A stretch of 64,000 nucleotides of DNA from Multifurca ochricompacta (Eukaryota > Basidiomycota > Agaricomycetes > Russulales > Russulaceae). The stretch lies in contig WTXG01000144.1 in the NCBI GenBank assembly GCA_022496185.1, forward strand, positions 27,443 to 91,442. Reading direction: 5' to 3'. This document shows, piece after piece, positions 45,385 through 56,532 of this stretch. The stretch's first letter is position 1. Each line of letters starts with the position of its first letter. Made by a program: the position numbers and the translations under genes. The notes under the pieces were generated by a model. That model ran no database searches, had not been told where the DNA came from, and saw nothing but the letters and a program-made list of their open reading frames with translations.

Positions 45385-46165
45385 TCAGTGTTGAAGTGGT
45401 CCAACTGGCTTGCCATGGACACAATAAAGTTTGTGGGATGAGGGGATGAGATGACAGGATAACCTTTGGGAGGTACAAGAAAAGCAGACAATGCTGCTAT
45501 AAGAGCATGAGGTTCCTTTATTTAAACTAAAGTGTAAACTCCGAAAGAAAGAGCACCTCAATGGACACCCAACCTTGCCGCCGTCTTCCAAATATCTTTC
45601 TGTTCTATTCAGAGTCACGAGCCTGCAGGCAGATTCCCAGATGAACCTCAGTCGACGATCTTTGCGAACAGGCGGGTTGTTGGGATGGAAGTAGACTATG
45701 GTTTTAACACTCGGTACTTTGATGCTGGGTGCATGGGCACGACGGGGTATGATTGCGTGTGACGTCTTTCCTGACGGCGGAATGCGACCTGGAAAAATAC
45801 TTGTGGATACCATCATCATTCTTTTGAGTGGATGATTTGATATTTACCCAAAGATCTATAGACGCATCCGTCATATTCAATCACTATGGCCTTTCCGTTC
45901 ACACTCTCTGGTGAGTTTACATACTCAGGGACTTTCCCTTTGGCTGGTCGCTGAGGGGGAGCCTGTACTCGAGGTCAGAGAGATAGGCAGGTACCGTCAA
46001 GGTTGGGGACGGTAAGCTTGAAGTCTCATAAAAACCGAGAAGATGGCGGACAGTGACTGACATTTGAGTTGTAGAGCGCGGTCGGTTCCTGCTTGCTACA
46101 AACCTACATACGTTCTCCCTTATGCGAATCATTAATATTGAATGTAAGTAAGGACACAGCAGCAA
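45385..46165 (-). CDS. Hypothetical protein gene, 2-3 exons
   Basis: Two coherent frames are joined by a plausible 59-bp intron (45789-45847, GTAAATA...CCAG): upstream ...EYDGCVYRSLG, downstream RIPPSGKTSHAIIPRRAHAP. A further short intron near 45950-45995 (GTACCTG...CTCAG) would join MSVTVRHLLGFYETSSLPSP (ATG 46063) to the next exon. An earlier ATG exists at 46165. The C-terminal ~60 residues after the basic/aromatic segment (RKDRRLRFIWESACRLV) look non-conserved and the true end may be nearer 45540. I do not recognise a family; no membrane segment or signal is evident. It is the first host-like gene beside the transposon block. Confidence 0.45.
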
Positions 46166-46183
46166 AAAATTACGGTAAACCCA

Positions 46184-49170
46184 TTAAATGTAGACAGGTG
46201 CATATCCACTAGTATTGGGGGGGATCGGAGTCTCCAAGGCAGCTTGAGGAGGAGTGACCAGGCTTGGCATGAGCATCTCAGGGAGCCCTAAGGTCTCAGC
46301 GATGCCGTTCACCATCTTGAGGAGTTCGAGTTGCTCCTCGGTAGCCCGTCCTTCCTTCTCCACAACGGATTTAAACGCGCTGCCCCTGATCATACCAAAG
46401 TACTTCAACGCGACGCTGTCGGTAGCATTTGTGAGTCCGGGTACTCCCATCAATTTATGCAGAACCGCCCAGACAAAATCCGGAACCGTCTCCTTGCGTC
46501 CAAGATGCGGTACCAAGTGGAACGCCATGATCGAAAAATTTTGCAGCGGACCATTGAGGAGGAGACTCTGGAGATATTTCGGTGAAGATGCCTCCATTTC
46601 GGTGTTGAGGTCACCTCGACCTCGGGCCTGTCTCCGCTTGCGCTCTTGCTCATCGCCCAAGCAAAGCCAATCGTACACTTTGATTAAAAACAGTTGCTCC
46701 TCGAGAATCTGCACGACTGGTGAATGCCCTTGCGCGATCCGCGCGCGAAGTTGACTCATGACGACATGATTCATAAGACCCAACGCACAATAAGCGTGGA
46801 TCGCCGAAGGGCGACCGACCATGCTAGATGTGAAGGCAACTTTGTTGGCAGAGCGAAGGATGTCGTCCACCCCGACCTCGTACCAGCGGACGGTGGGAGA
46901 GCCCTCGAGAACCGTGAAGACTTCTTCGAGGACCCGTAAGCTAGCCATGGACATGCGATGCCTCGTCGCCTGTGGTACTTCCGAATTCACGCTTGCCTTC
47001 AGATGCTCATCGATCCTTCGCAAAAGACCATCCTCAGAGATGATCTTCTCAACCGTATCGCGGGCATTATCGAGACCATTAGACGAGACGAAAACGGGAA
47101 GGGCAGACGAGACGGCATCGAGAACATCGAAGGAACCGAATGGATCCTTGGCGTATACCTGATCATGGCGTAAGCGCAATTCACCAGTAGGGGAAGACCG
47201 TTTCCCGAGACTAGGGTCAGCCGACAGCACCGGTACCAGGTGGAGTCCTATCGCAACCTTGTCCATGAGCTCCAATAACTGGGTATATCGTTCGATGGCA
47301 TGGACAGGCAACCTTTCCTGGACCTTGACGCCGACCTGGGGTGAACGTTCAGTCTGGATCCCCAGCGCAGCGCCACTGGATGACCCAGCCACCGCGGGCA
47401 TGTCAGGTCCGTCTGTGCCAGAGGAAACGGGCAACAACGAGACATTGTTAGATACTTCGAGTACTCCTGCTTTACTCGAGCCATAGAGTTGTTCGCGGAC
47501 GTCTGCATGCACTTCTTGGAATCGAGAGCACGCAGAAGCGGAAGCTGCAGGCTGGGTGATACTAAAGGCGCCTACCATTGTCTCCAGAGTCTCCCACACC
47601 GTCGTAAGATCCAACGTTTGCCGTTCAGCGCATGATAGAACATCCCGTATCAAGACCAGAAAATTGATCACGTGTCCGTCGTGCGCGATGCTGGACCAAG
47701 CATTGTACCCTTCTGACGCTACGCGTAACTCTACCTCCTCCAGATCGGCTTGGTTACGCCACCGCCTGCTGTCGCCACTTGCCCATGTCCGCAAGCGTAA
47801 TGCCAACGGCAATAAACGTGGAGGCACTCGTAACGATTCCCCCACAGGAAGATGTGTCGAGAGCGAGCCAATGAGATTGCGAAACATCAGAGCCCTAATA
47901 CATGCAGCGCGCAGCGCCAAAGCGGAATCCTGACTGGTACGAGTCACGTCAGCCGATTTAATCAGTGAAATTGTGGCCCTTCTGTGTTGGGGATTATCAG
48001 TCCACTGATCGAGGACGGAGAAAATCGCGTCCTGCGTCTCGAGACTCGCGATGGCGCGAGTCATGCTTGCCGCTTGGGAGAGCTCTTGCGACGACATACA
48101 CTTCGTCAGATGGTCTCCCACGCGCTCCAAAATCCCATCTGTCACAAGTGCTTCCATGGTGGCCGTCGCGTCAGCGAGGAAGGGAGAGCGGATGAGCGCA
48201 GGAAGTCCCGTGACCAATTCATCCATGCTATTCTCGTCCACGTCCTCGAGCAACCACTGCAAAGCAAGATGGTCGAGAGTAGTTGCCCTGCGTTCCGTGG
48301 CCGCCAAAAGGTCTCTAGACCGATTGTGTTGGAGAGCGGCATCGATGAAAGACCGAAAGGAGATGGGAGGTGAACCTTTCATTAACAACACAGGCAACCT
48401 GACGAGGAACCGAAGGAAGATGGCGCAAGGGCGCAAGGGGGTGGTGAGGGCAGTTTGGTAAGGGGAGCTGGCGACAATGAGGGGGAGGACGCTGAGGATG
48501 GAATAGGCCGAAAGGAGCACGATAATGCAACATCGCGCGGCGAAACCTACGGTGTGGTTGACGGTATGAAGAAATTCACCGAACGCGAAGAAGAAAATGA
48601 AGACGGAGAGATGGAGCAGGACCGGAATGCTCTCGACCACCCGTCGCATCTGGAATTTGGTCAAGCCCTGGAACAGATAGGCGCGCACACGACCACGTTT
48701 ATGGGGTGGGGCGCTAAGTCGGGAGTACTGCAGGTATTCTCGTGTCCATTGTTGAATAAGGGTGGACATGAGCGCGCACGTAAGGCTAAGGAACAAACTG
48801 AGGAACATGAGTATGTTGATTCGAATGGCAGTCGTGGAGGCCGCGGATGCTGAAACGGCGGAAGGGGATGAGGCCGAAGAGCCGCTTGATTGGGCAACTA
48901 ATTGAGTGAGAAGTGCGACCGTAGCACTGCCCGTGTCGGGCAAAAGGGTCTTGTACGTCTCAATGATGAACGCCGAAACGACTGCTGAGAACAGACCTGT
49001 CTTCAAGACCGTCAATGTTCACTTTTTGTTTTGCCTTGGGCTTAGAAGGCCGTTTCACGTACAAAGATCAACATGGCATCCGTCTCCCCCTTCCACGTTT
49101 CAGCGAGCTCGATATCATGCTTGTCGGCCTCGCTCTCATACAATTTCCAGACTTTAACAGAAGCCGAAGT
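46184..49170 (-). CDS. DUF6535 domain membrane protein
   Basis: A 943-codon frame (46184-49015) is preceded by a short exon. The splice is clear: exon 1 ends ETDAMLIF at 49063, a 62-bp intron (49001-49062, GTACGTG...TTGAAG), exon 2 starts TGLFSAVVSAFIIETYKTLL. This WKxYE...W...M-LIF/TGLFSA...ETYKTL pattern is the signature of DUF6535 proteins, which are expanded in Agaricomycetes and have no known function. Membrane helices: NILMFLSLFLSLTCALMSTL, VLLHLSVFIFFFAFGEF, and CCIIVLLSAYSILSVLPLIV. The ~700-residue cytosolic-type C-terminus is helical with no recognised domain. Upstream exons (a frame MSAIAAAPPGQRDVEGGG begins at 49411) are likely but not resolved. The long uninterrupted frame argues for an intact gene. 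Confidence 0.85.
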
Positions 49171-49426
49171 GAATCCTGTCTCTGTGAGGGGGGGTGGAGG
49201 AGGAAATCAGAGGTACCGCGGGGGAGAGGTAAGGAGGGGTGATTCCGTACCTCTGTCATTGTCAACTTGAACGTCAGCCAGAGGGATTCCTACACTCGCT
49301 CTCAGGCGTCAACATGGAATTGACATTGTTGCGGGAGCGAAACGACGGACCTTGGCCACCACCCTCTACGTCCCGTTGTCCAGGTGGCGCAGCAGCAATA
49401 GCAGACATACAGTAGGGCTGCGATGG

Positions 49427-50521
49427 CGGATTCAGAACAAGTAATGAGCGCTGAATATGTGTCAGTTGGCGGTTGCTACCTGACAGTTGATAGATCAAAG
49501 GGGCGCCGGTGCTTCAAATGCAAGTGCAGCCTTTGGATAGCATAGTCCGATCGTTGCCTCATGGTGTAACTAACATTCGAAGGAAAGGAGTGTATTTTGC
49601 GAGTCTGGGGTTCATCAAGTTTGCAACGCGGAGACCAGTGCATGCGCCAATCCGTATTAAACGAATATAAGAATTTTGCAAAACTCGGGATGCGGCCTCT
49701 ATCTACGAGTGCGTTCTATCGTTCGACGTCCTGACAAAGCCACCCCTTACACATAATACATAATTAATGTGAAAAAAAATAAATGGGGAATGACCAAGAA
49801 TACAAGCACAAGTGCAATTAAAAAAAGATCTTAATTTACACGTTCTCACTTGGTCTTCGCCTCGCGCGAAACACGGTGAACTCAGTAGCGCTAGGGGTGT
49901 CTAGTGCTAGTCGCATCATCAACCCCAACGAGGGCGCGTGATGATCACCAGTTAAAGTATAGCACGACCAAATCATGGAAGCAAGTGATGATGCCCCAAA
50001 CACGTACGGACGCGAGATTTATGCGCATGCACACTAGAAGAGAAAGGACAGCGTGTGCAAATGAAAACCCAAAAATGAAACCTCCGATTTTGTAAAGTCC
50101 TATCTAGGACCGACGCTGCAAATATTATCTATCATAAATTCACCAGTATGTGAGTCGATGGTAAGATACGGAAAGAAGGCTAGTAAGCGCGCGCGAGCGT
50201 AAGTGGCACCGGGGGTGAAGAAAAAAAATTGAAGAAATAACAAGTACATTGTAAAAAAAAAACCAAGCAAAAGTGAGTGTTCCTTTCTCTCACTCTTCTT
50301 CCAAGAAGGATTACGTCCAAGCAAGAGCATGGAGGAGGATTGCAAGGGTGGTAGTACAAACGAAAGTCCGGGCAAAGCCGGAAGGAATGCAGAGTGTGTG
50401 TGAGGGGTGGGGTGTAAACTCAGCCCGGCCTGCAGACTGCCTTATTACGCCGACTAATCGTGCTATCAGTAACATGTGAGGTAACATGGAAGGAGGGTAC
50501 GTACGGCAGGTGCAAGTATGT
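49427..50521. other. Intergenic
   Basis: No gene supported. Probable 5' region of the DUF6535 gene and 3' region of the next gene. A/T runs near 49774, 49820, 50220 and 50252. Confidence 0.6.
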
Positions 50522-51820
50522 TTATTTGCGGGTAGGGGGCGGGGGGTCTGAGATCAGTACGTGCATTGGACGCATGGCCCCAAAGCTCGTCTGATGTTGC
50601 AAAACATGGGTACCGCCGGTGTTGCCGTTGCCGTTGCCATTGACGTTACCGTAGGTAGAATCCAACGTACTACGTGATGAAGAAGGGCCATTGCGCTCCG
50701 CCCCAGTCTCTCCTGCACCGTCATAGCGTGGCGCTGGCTTGCGGCGCGGACCACCACCACCACCAGCCGTCTGGGCGCGCTCCAGCGGGACCACATCCAT
50801 TGGAAAAGGAGTATGCGACAACGGGCGGACCGGTGGCTCTGGATTGGACATAGCACGACCATAACTGGCATTTGTCTGCACAGATGTGCGCTTAGATTGA
50901 GGGTTAGAAGGCTGATAAGGTGGCATTGCGGGTGGATTGGAAGCAATCGCCTTTTCGTGTCCAAGTGTGCTAAGTTCCTCGTCGGATCCGATGAATGTTT
51001 GTTCTGCATCAAGAGTCTGGCTCTTCTGCGTCGATGTCATATCGCTAGCATGACGCGATTTTCTGAGGGCCATCGCAGACCATCGCCCGTCATGGCCGTT
51101 TTCAGCACCGTTGCGAGGCCGTCGGCGGAAGAACCAAAAGAGGAAGGCACAGAGAACGGCGGCGAGGGCGGCGATCCCGCCGATTACGCCACCTGCGATA
51201 GCACCCGCGTGAGAATGACCCGTGGACACTGTAACAATGGCCGACTGGGAAGCACTCGTAGTAGAAGTAGCAACGGGAGAGGAGGACGCGGAGGAGCTAG
51301 CGGGGAATTGGAGGATACAGTCGGTGTTGGTGCCATTCTGAACGAAGAATGGGGCCGAGCCAGTTTGAAGAACGCCCTGAACGTTGGCCAACATTTGATA
51401 CCAACCCTGAGGAACGTCAACAGCGGACCACGACCACTTGCCTGCAGACGGGTCCAACTGAGATGCGACGAGCTGATTGATTGAGGGTAGGTATGAGCCA
51501 CCATATCCAGAGAATTGCCGTCTAATAGGCAGGGCCCTTCCGGTATGTATGATCGGAATAGTCGTCGTTGAGGGGGCTCCGATCGAAACCGAGATACTCA
51601 ATGGCGGAGCCTGGACAACATTTATGTTTGAGATGTTTAGAGATAGCGGGGCTGGGGAACCTGCATATGCCCATAGAACGTTGGTAATGCCACAGGTAAA
51701 CATCTCATTAACTGGCTGGAAGAGGAAGGTTGGCGCAGGGCTAGCCGACGTCGAGCTGCTCGTTGGTGCCGTATTGATTGCCGTCGTCAGAGAAAGAATG
51801 GAGAGAGGAAGGCTCGCCAT
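50522..51820 (-). CDS. Single-pass membrane protein with Ser/Thr-rich ectodomain
   Basis: One uninterrupted frame of 432 codons. N-terminus MASLPLSILSLTTAI is hydrophobic enough for a signal peptide. Residues 30-170 form an ectodomain starting FQPVNEMFTCGITNVLWAYA with conserved-looking Cys, and repeated aromatic positions; residues 173-205 are Ser/Thr-rich (stalk, probable O-glycosylation). A Gly/Ala-rich membrane helix (about 206-231, AGGVIGGIAALAAVLCAFLF) is followed by FRRRPR stop-transfer residues and a ~200-residue disordered tail with Pro, Gly and Asn-Gly repeats (NVNGNGNGNTGG). This layout is common for fungal wall- or signal-associated membrane proteins (SKG6/mid2-like helix). Function unknown. 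No intron needed. Confidence 0.82.
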   Translation of the reverse strand: MASLPLSILSLTTAINTAPTSSSTSASPAPTFLFQPVNEMFTCGITNVLWAYAGSPAPLSLNISNINVVQAPPLSISVSIGAPSTTTIPIIHTGRALPIRRQFSGYGGSYLPSINQLVASQLDPSAGKWSWSAVDVPQGWYQMLANVQGVLQTGSAPFFVQNGTNTDCILQFPASSSASSSPVATSTTSASQSAIVTVSTGHSHAGAIAGGVIGGIAALAAVLCAFLFWFFRRRPRNGAENGHDGRWSAMALRKSRHASDMTSTQKSQTLDAEQTFIGSDEELSTLGHEKAIASNPPAMPPYQPSNPQSKRTSVQTNASYGRAMSNPEPPVRPLSHTPFPMDVVPLERAQTAGGGGGPRRKPAPRYDGAGETGAERNGPSSSRSTLDSTYGNVNGNGNGNTGGTHVLQHQTSFGAMRPMHVLISDPPPPTRK

Positions 51821-53459
51821 GATGATGGCCGTTAATGGTCAAGGGCAAATGGGGACGACCAAGTAAAAGTGCTGGATGAATGAACAAAAGAAGTAGAAAA
51901 AAATGATGTGAATCAGTAATCGCGCAAAGCCGGCTAAACATCCGCTCCACCGCTGGAGGCCGGACTCGGGGTCGAGGCTCGAGGGTGGAGAGAGAAATAG
52001 AGCTTACAGCTTGGGGGAGAGGCCTCGACTACTTCCGATACCGGATTCTAAAGACACGACTGTCTCAGATCAACGGGAGGGAGATACGAAACGTGTGAAA
52101 AAAAAAAGGTGGTTCGCACCCTTGAGCCGAACTATGTCACTACTGAATCGTCAGCCTTTTTGGGTGAAGGCGTAAATGGGAACAAGGACGTGAGGAGGAA
52201 GAGAAAGGCCCTCTTGAAAGCAGAGTGATGACAGAGGCAGAGAAGGAGATAACAGTGCCAGTGCCAACAGAGGAAGAGGAAGAGGAAGAGGAGGATGATG
52301 GATGGATGGGAGTCGAAGACACAACCCCCCAAGTTCGGGGGACTCCTAATTCTAATCATACCTCATACCTTATCCCCTTATTATTATCCCTTATCCCATC
52401 CCCTATTCTTACACTACACACTAAAGACGGGTCAGGTCGGTTATTATTCCGTTCGGCGGTTAGATCAGGTCAGGAAAGGTCAGGTCACAAGGTCACAAAG
52501 GTAGTCAGAAGCTGAAGCTGCCGAACTTTTGCCACGCATCGGCACCAAATCTGGAAATTCTTGGCCCGTCCACCGACCGGTTGACCAAACCCTGACACAC
52601 AACAAGCGGGCGACGGGCGACGGGAAACAATAATGAACGGCGCTTTCAAAAGTGGTCGCTTCTATTCGATTCGAGAGGGAGGGAGAGGGGAGAGGAAGGA
52701 AGAGATGATGAGCATCCATGCTTGAAGAGTGACAGATATGAGACAAAAAAGCGCCCACTGCACCTCACCCAAACTCACGCCCATCTCCCGTCGTTAGGGT
52801 TTGCCTATTGTCCCATCTGTTCAGTGTCAACGGCGACAGGAAGCCAGGGACAAACAGCATGACCCCATCATCCCAATTCCCATCATCATCAAATTCTCAG
52901 TGTAGCAAGCGGGAGTGGGTATTTATTATGTAATAATGGGGGCTATGTTCCTTATGGATCCAACCCCAGCGACCATCCCCTCTCTTCCCTCCTCTCCCTC
53001 CCTTGCTTAGTCACTGCTTTGACTCCAGTTCGAACTCACACAGACTTGGCTATGTATACAGGGTCGAGATGTTGTATATGGGAACGTCGACGCGAGCAAG
53101 TTTTTTTTTAACCTAGCATGCGTATCACACAACCTTGCAAGCTGTGATGTTCTTGTTTTAAGCAAGCCAGAAACCGATTTTCTTGTAGACCACCCTGTGT
53201 AGTCTTTTTTGTTTAATTTTTTCACAACTAATCCATACCACCAATACACTTTTACTTGATCACACGTTATTGGTTACAATCTACATCGTATACATTGACA
53301 TGACCTGCCCAGCCACTTTAACGAAGCAACCCACAATCGAGACTACGACCGCATCAAGGTCAGCTCAATTCCCCGCCCATCTATCCGGGAAGGAGGTGAT
53401 GATTAAAAGTAGAAGGAACACCACCAACCATTATCAATGCAAGTAATCTATTCCTTACC
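51821..53459. other. Intergenic
   Basis: No gene supported. GGAAGAGGAAGAGG purine repeat at about 52270-52292. Short frames here are low complexity (for example a poly-Glu frame at 52225). Confidence 0.55.
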
Positions 53460-54573
53460 TCAATCGGTTCCTTCCTCAGACTCAGATGTTTTAACGTCCT
53501 GGCCTGTCTGGTTATATATTCCTATGCGCATTGGTGGTCGACGATAGTTCACGAGATCGATAAAACAAGAATAGATGCGAATGGGAATGCGCGTGACTCC
53601 AAAGCGGCCCATTGAGTCGGCAAGCTTTCTGCATTGTCTGTGACAAACACATGGCACCTCGCGATCATTTCGAAATTGCGAGGGGAGACAAAACTTCAGT
53701 AGAGCCTTTCGGGTCCGCACTATGGGTGGCAGTGGCAGAGGCAGAGGGCAGCTAGTTATTCGAACGGTGATGACGATGGCGATGACGCGGTTATCCGTGC
53801 GCAGAATAGTAGGAAATCTTCAGATTTCAGGAACCAAAACAGAACGCCGTACCGTGGTCACCTCAGACCCCCGAGCTCACAAGAGAACGAACGCCAGTCC
53901 CAGCACTTTAATGAGATAGAGATAGATAGTCAGCGGCGGCGAAACAGAGTCCACGGGCCTCCAAATCGAATTCCGGTGGGGAACAAGGCAACACAATGAC
54001 AAGCATCTTGCCGAACATGTAACACACTGACCACTTGAAAGGCCGCCTCGCCGCTAATTAGCATCAACTTGTGTTATTTGATCCGCTCATTCTCATTGAG
54101 ATTGTTTATGGAGACGGGTATCGACAACCAGGCGATTCAGGTACTCTGTTTCGATTCGTCCAGTTAGGACTCATCTCTTCCTCCCGGGAGACAAATCCTC
54201 CGGGCGGATGTTAAAAAGTGTTTGGGCGGGCCACCATTGCGTCAATCGAAATCCTCAAACGAAATTGTTTGCGGCTTCCTTTGCACGGGATTCAAGCGCC
54301 ACAAGCGTCCAAAGTTTTCGTGTTAATGTGATCAGTATACCCACAGAAGGACCCCATTTTTCGTAATGTTCCTTGAGATCCTCCACGTACACGTAGAAAA
54401 TCGAGTATTGCACTATGGGAAAATCTTGGCAGGAAACGAAGACACCCCTTGAAATGTGCTAGAATACCTGCTCCAGTCCTTCCACCAGTCCGTGATCGGA
54501 AGAGGTTGCTTGCATGGTCGAACAACTTCCGCATTAAGGATCGACAAGCGCCTATGTTCCATCCGGAAGTGCA
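53460..54573. other. Intergenic, no supported gene
   Basis: Contains an 86-codon minus-strand frame (53460-53720) with CVCHRQCRKLADSMGRFGVT and no recognisable domain or splice partner. I see no further structure. Confidence 0.4.
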
Positions 54574-55063
54574 CTAAAATTGAGGCCGTACATTTCTACA
54601 CCTGAATCGTTGAAGAGGATGAAATGACTGGGTTAATGTGCAAAGCTGTAGACTGGCCGTCTTGGCGCAACAAAAGATATGACATGAAGCAGGTTTTTCC
54701 TGTATTAGTAATGGTCCGCTTATCAGAACAATGTGCTCATCGCTCCCGACCCCACTTGCTGATTCGTGGACCGCCATTGACAACACTACCCCCTGTCCAG
54801 GTTTGCCAACGTTCCCCAGAGTTCTTCTCTATATTTATAGTGAACCAAATGTGCCTTCTCAATATAGCCGAGATGTCTAAGTTGCAAGTTGGAGAGACGA
54901 CCTTCGGGGCAGATATAATTGAAGTTTTTTTTCCCAACTCAGGGACATCGAGTGTCACAAATATTTGGTCCAAGGGGGTGTTGGTTTTATACATATGCTC
55001 ACGAACTCGTTTGATCATTGTGTTCCTAGGTAATTCTGGTGGGTGACGCGACACCGAGAGCAT
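54574..55063 (-). CDS. Possible hypothetical gene or remnant
   Basis: A 108-codon frame (54737-55063) reads IKRVREHMYKTNTPLDQIF, VTLDVPELGKKTSIISAPKV and IWFTINIEKNSGERWQTWTG, with normal protein-like composition. It overlaps a second frame (54574-54786, AVHESASGVGSDEHIVLISG) and the two could be one protein after a slip near 54780. No domain, no secure start and no clear introns. It may be a degenerate gene. Confidence 0.25.
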
Positions 55064-56532
55064 CGTTACTCGATTCGAGTCTCCGCCCTGTTCTCCAGCC
55101 TTTCGACAGCTGAATTAACGTGAAAGACCCGTTGAAATCCCAGAAAGATCGAGAATTACATGGTACTTATACGATGACGTGCAAAAGACTCTCATCCGGG
55201 CAATTGTCCTAGTCCCAGTATGTGGGTAGCCGTGTCTGAGGGTGAGACATCTAAGCGACGCCGTTTCCGCCGAACGCTGGGTCAGGATACAGGGAACGGG
55301 CTGCAATGTCGAGTTCACCTAGACTTGAATGAAGATAGATTGATTGGGTCAATTGGTCAATCAATTAAAAGCTTGAGGGGTGTAGTGAAGGTAGTCAGAG
55401 CCTACCCCTTTTTTCCTGGGGACCATAATGATAACCTTTCAATGTCTCAAATTATCTACTCTATCATATCATATCTATCCACACCATTCACACACCTTCC
55501 AGCACCTCCATTTCCATTTCATTTACTCCTCCGCTTCTTCCATTTCCTTTCATCTCAGCATAGCTGCAGCGGAGGCATCGGATGGATATGGATGTGTTGC
55601 CGTTGCCGGCGATAGTGAGACCGGGGTACATACAGCTCACAAGACCATTAAGCCTACAGGGATGAACCTCAGACGAAGAATCTAACTACCAACCCCAACA
55701 ATGGCCATTTACGCCCATCCTACCTACCTCTTCTTTCGATCACTTTTTCTGATCCTTCCTTTACTTTTTTTTTTTTTTTGTCAAGATTGGTGGCAAAGGA
55801 CAAAAGAACAAGGCTAACCCTGGAATGCCAAAGAACTTTGGCATGTGGGTATGCTGAAAATATGGTTTTTGGAGAGTTTTTGGCATCACCTCCTTCCTTG
55901 CCTCGTTGTCGCCATTTGGCTAGGGGGGCGTAACATATGAATATGACATGTTGTCAGAGGTCAATGTATCTATTAGTATTAGTATTAGTACCCAACCCCT
56001 CACCCCCTCAGGGGGCGTATACCCACTGTAGTGGGATCCAACCGGCGGCGAACCCCGCTCAAACGGATCATGTGGGATCATGAAGGGAGTATCTCTCTAT
56101 CCACCTTCACCTCATCTCTCTGTAGCTCCACCCAGTACTGCCTCCTTGCGTGGCCCGATATCATTGGACCCGAGGAGACCGACCCATAAAAGAACCGCAA
56201 TTGATTATCATACAAACATAATAGTTATCCAGCCAATAACCTCGATACCCTACCCTTTGGCTTCGAAAAGCAAAAAGGCAACTGTTAATTACTCAAACGC
56301 TGACTGATTCCATATCGAAACAAGCAACCATTCATATGATATGATGTTACCTTCCTTGCCATGAGCCATAAGTCACTCAAGGGTGAGTCAGGCTATCTCT
56401 GTAGTTTCTGCCACCCCGCCATCACCAATCGTCATGTCATGGTCGTTGTTCTATAAATACTGCCTGGTCATACAGATGTAATGGTGTCTAAATTAGCCAA
56501 GAGATAGACGTAAGGGAAGGATGAGAACATGG
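55064..56532. other. Intergenic
   Basis: No gene supported. T-run near 55766-55780. TATTAGTATTAGTATTAGTA repeat near 55972-55990. Confidence 0.5.

Noticed and set aside
48051..48461. Plus-strand ORFs over the DUF6535 gene
   Set aside because: GC-rich antisense frames of a convincing 943-codon gene.
52225..52515. ORF with poly-Glu stretch
   Set aside because: Comes from a GGAAGAGGAAGAGG repeat; no domain and no support for coding.
53460..53720. 86-codon minus-strand ORF with several Cys
   Set aside because: No recognisable domain, no splice partners and isolated in intergenic DNA; kept only as a note.
56080..56307. 75-codon plus-strand ORF before MRS2
   Set aside because: Pro/Ser-rich short frame in intergenic sequence with no homology clue.
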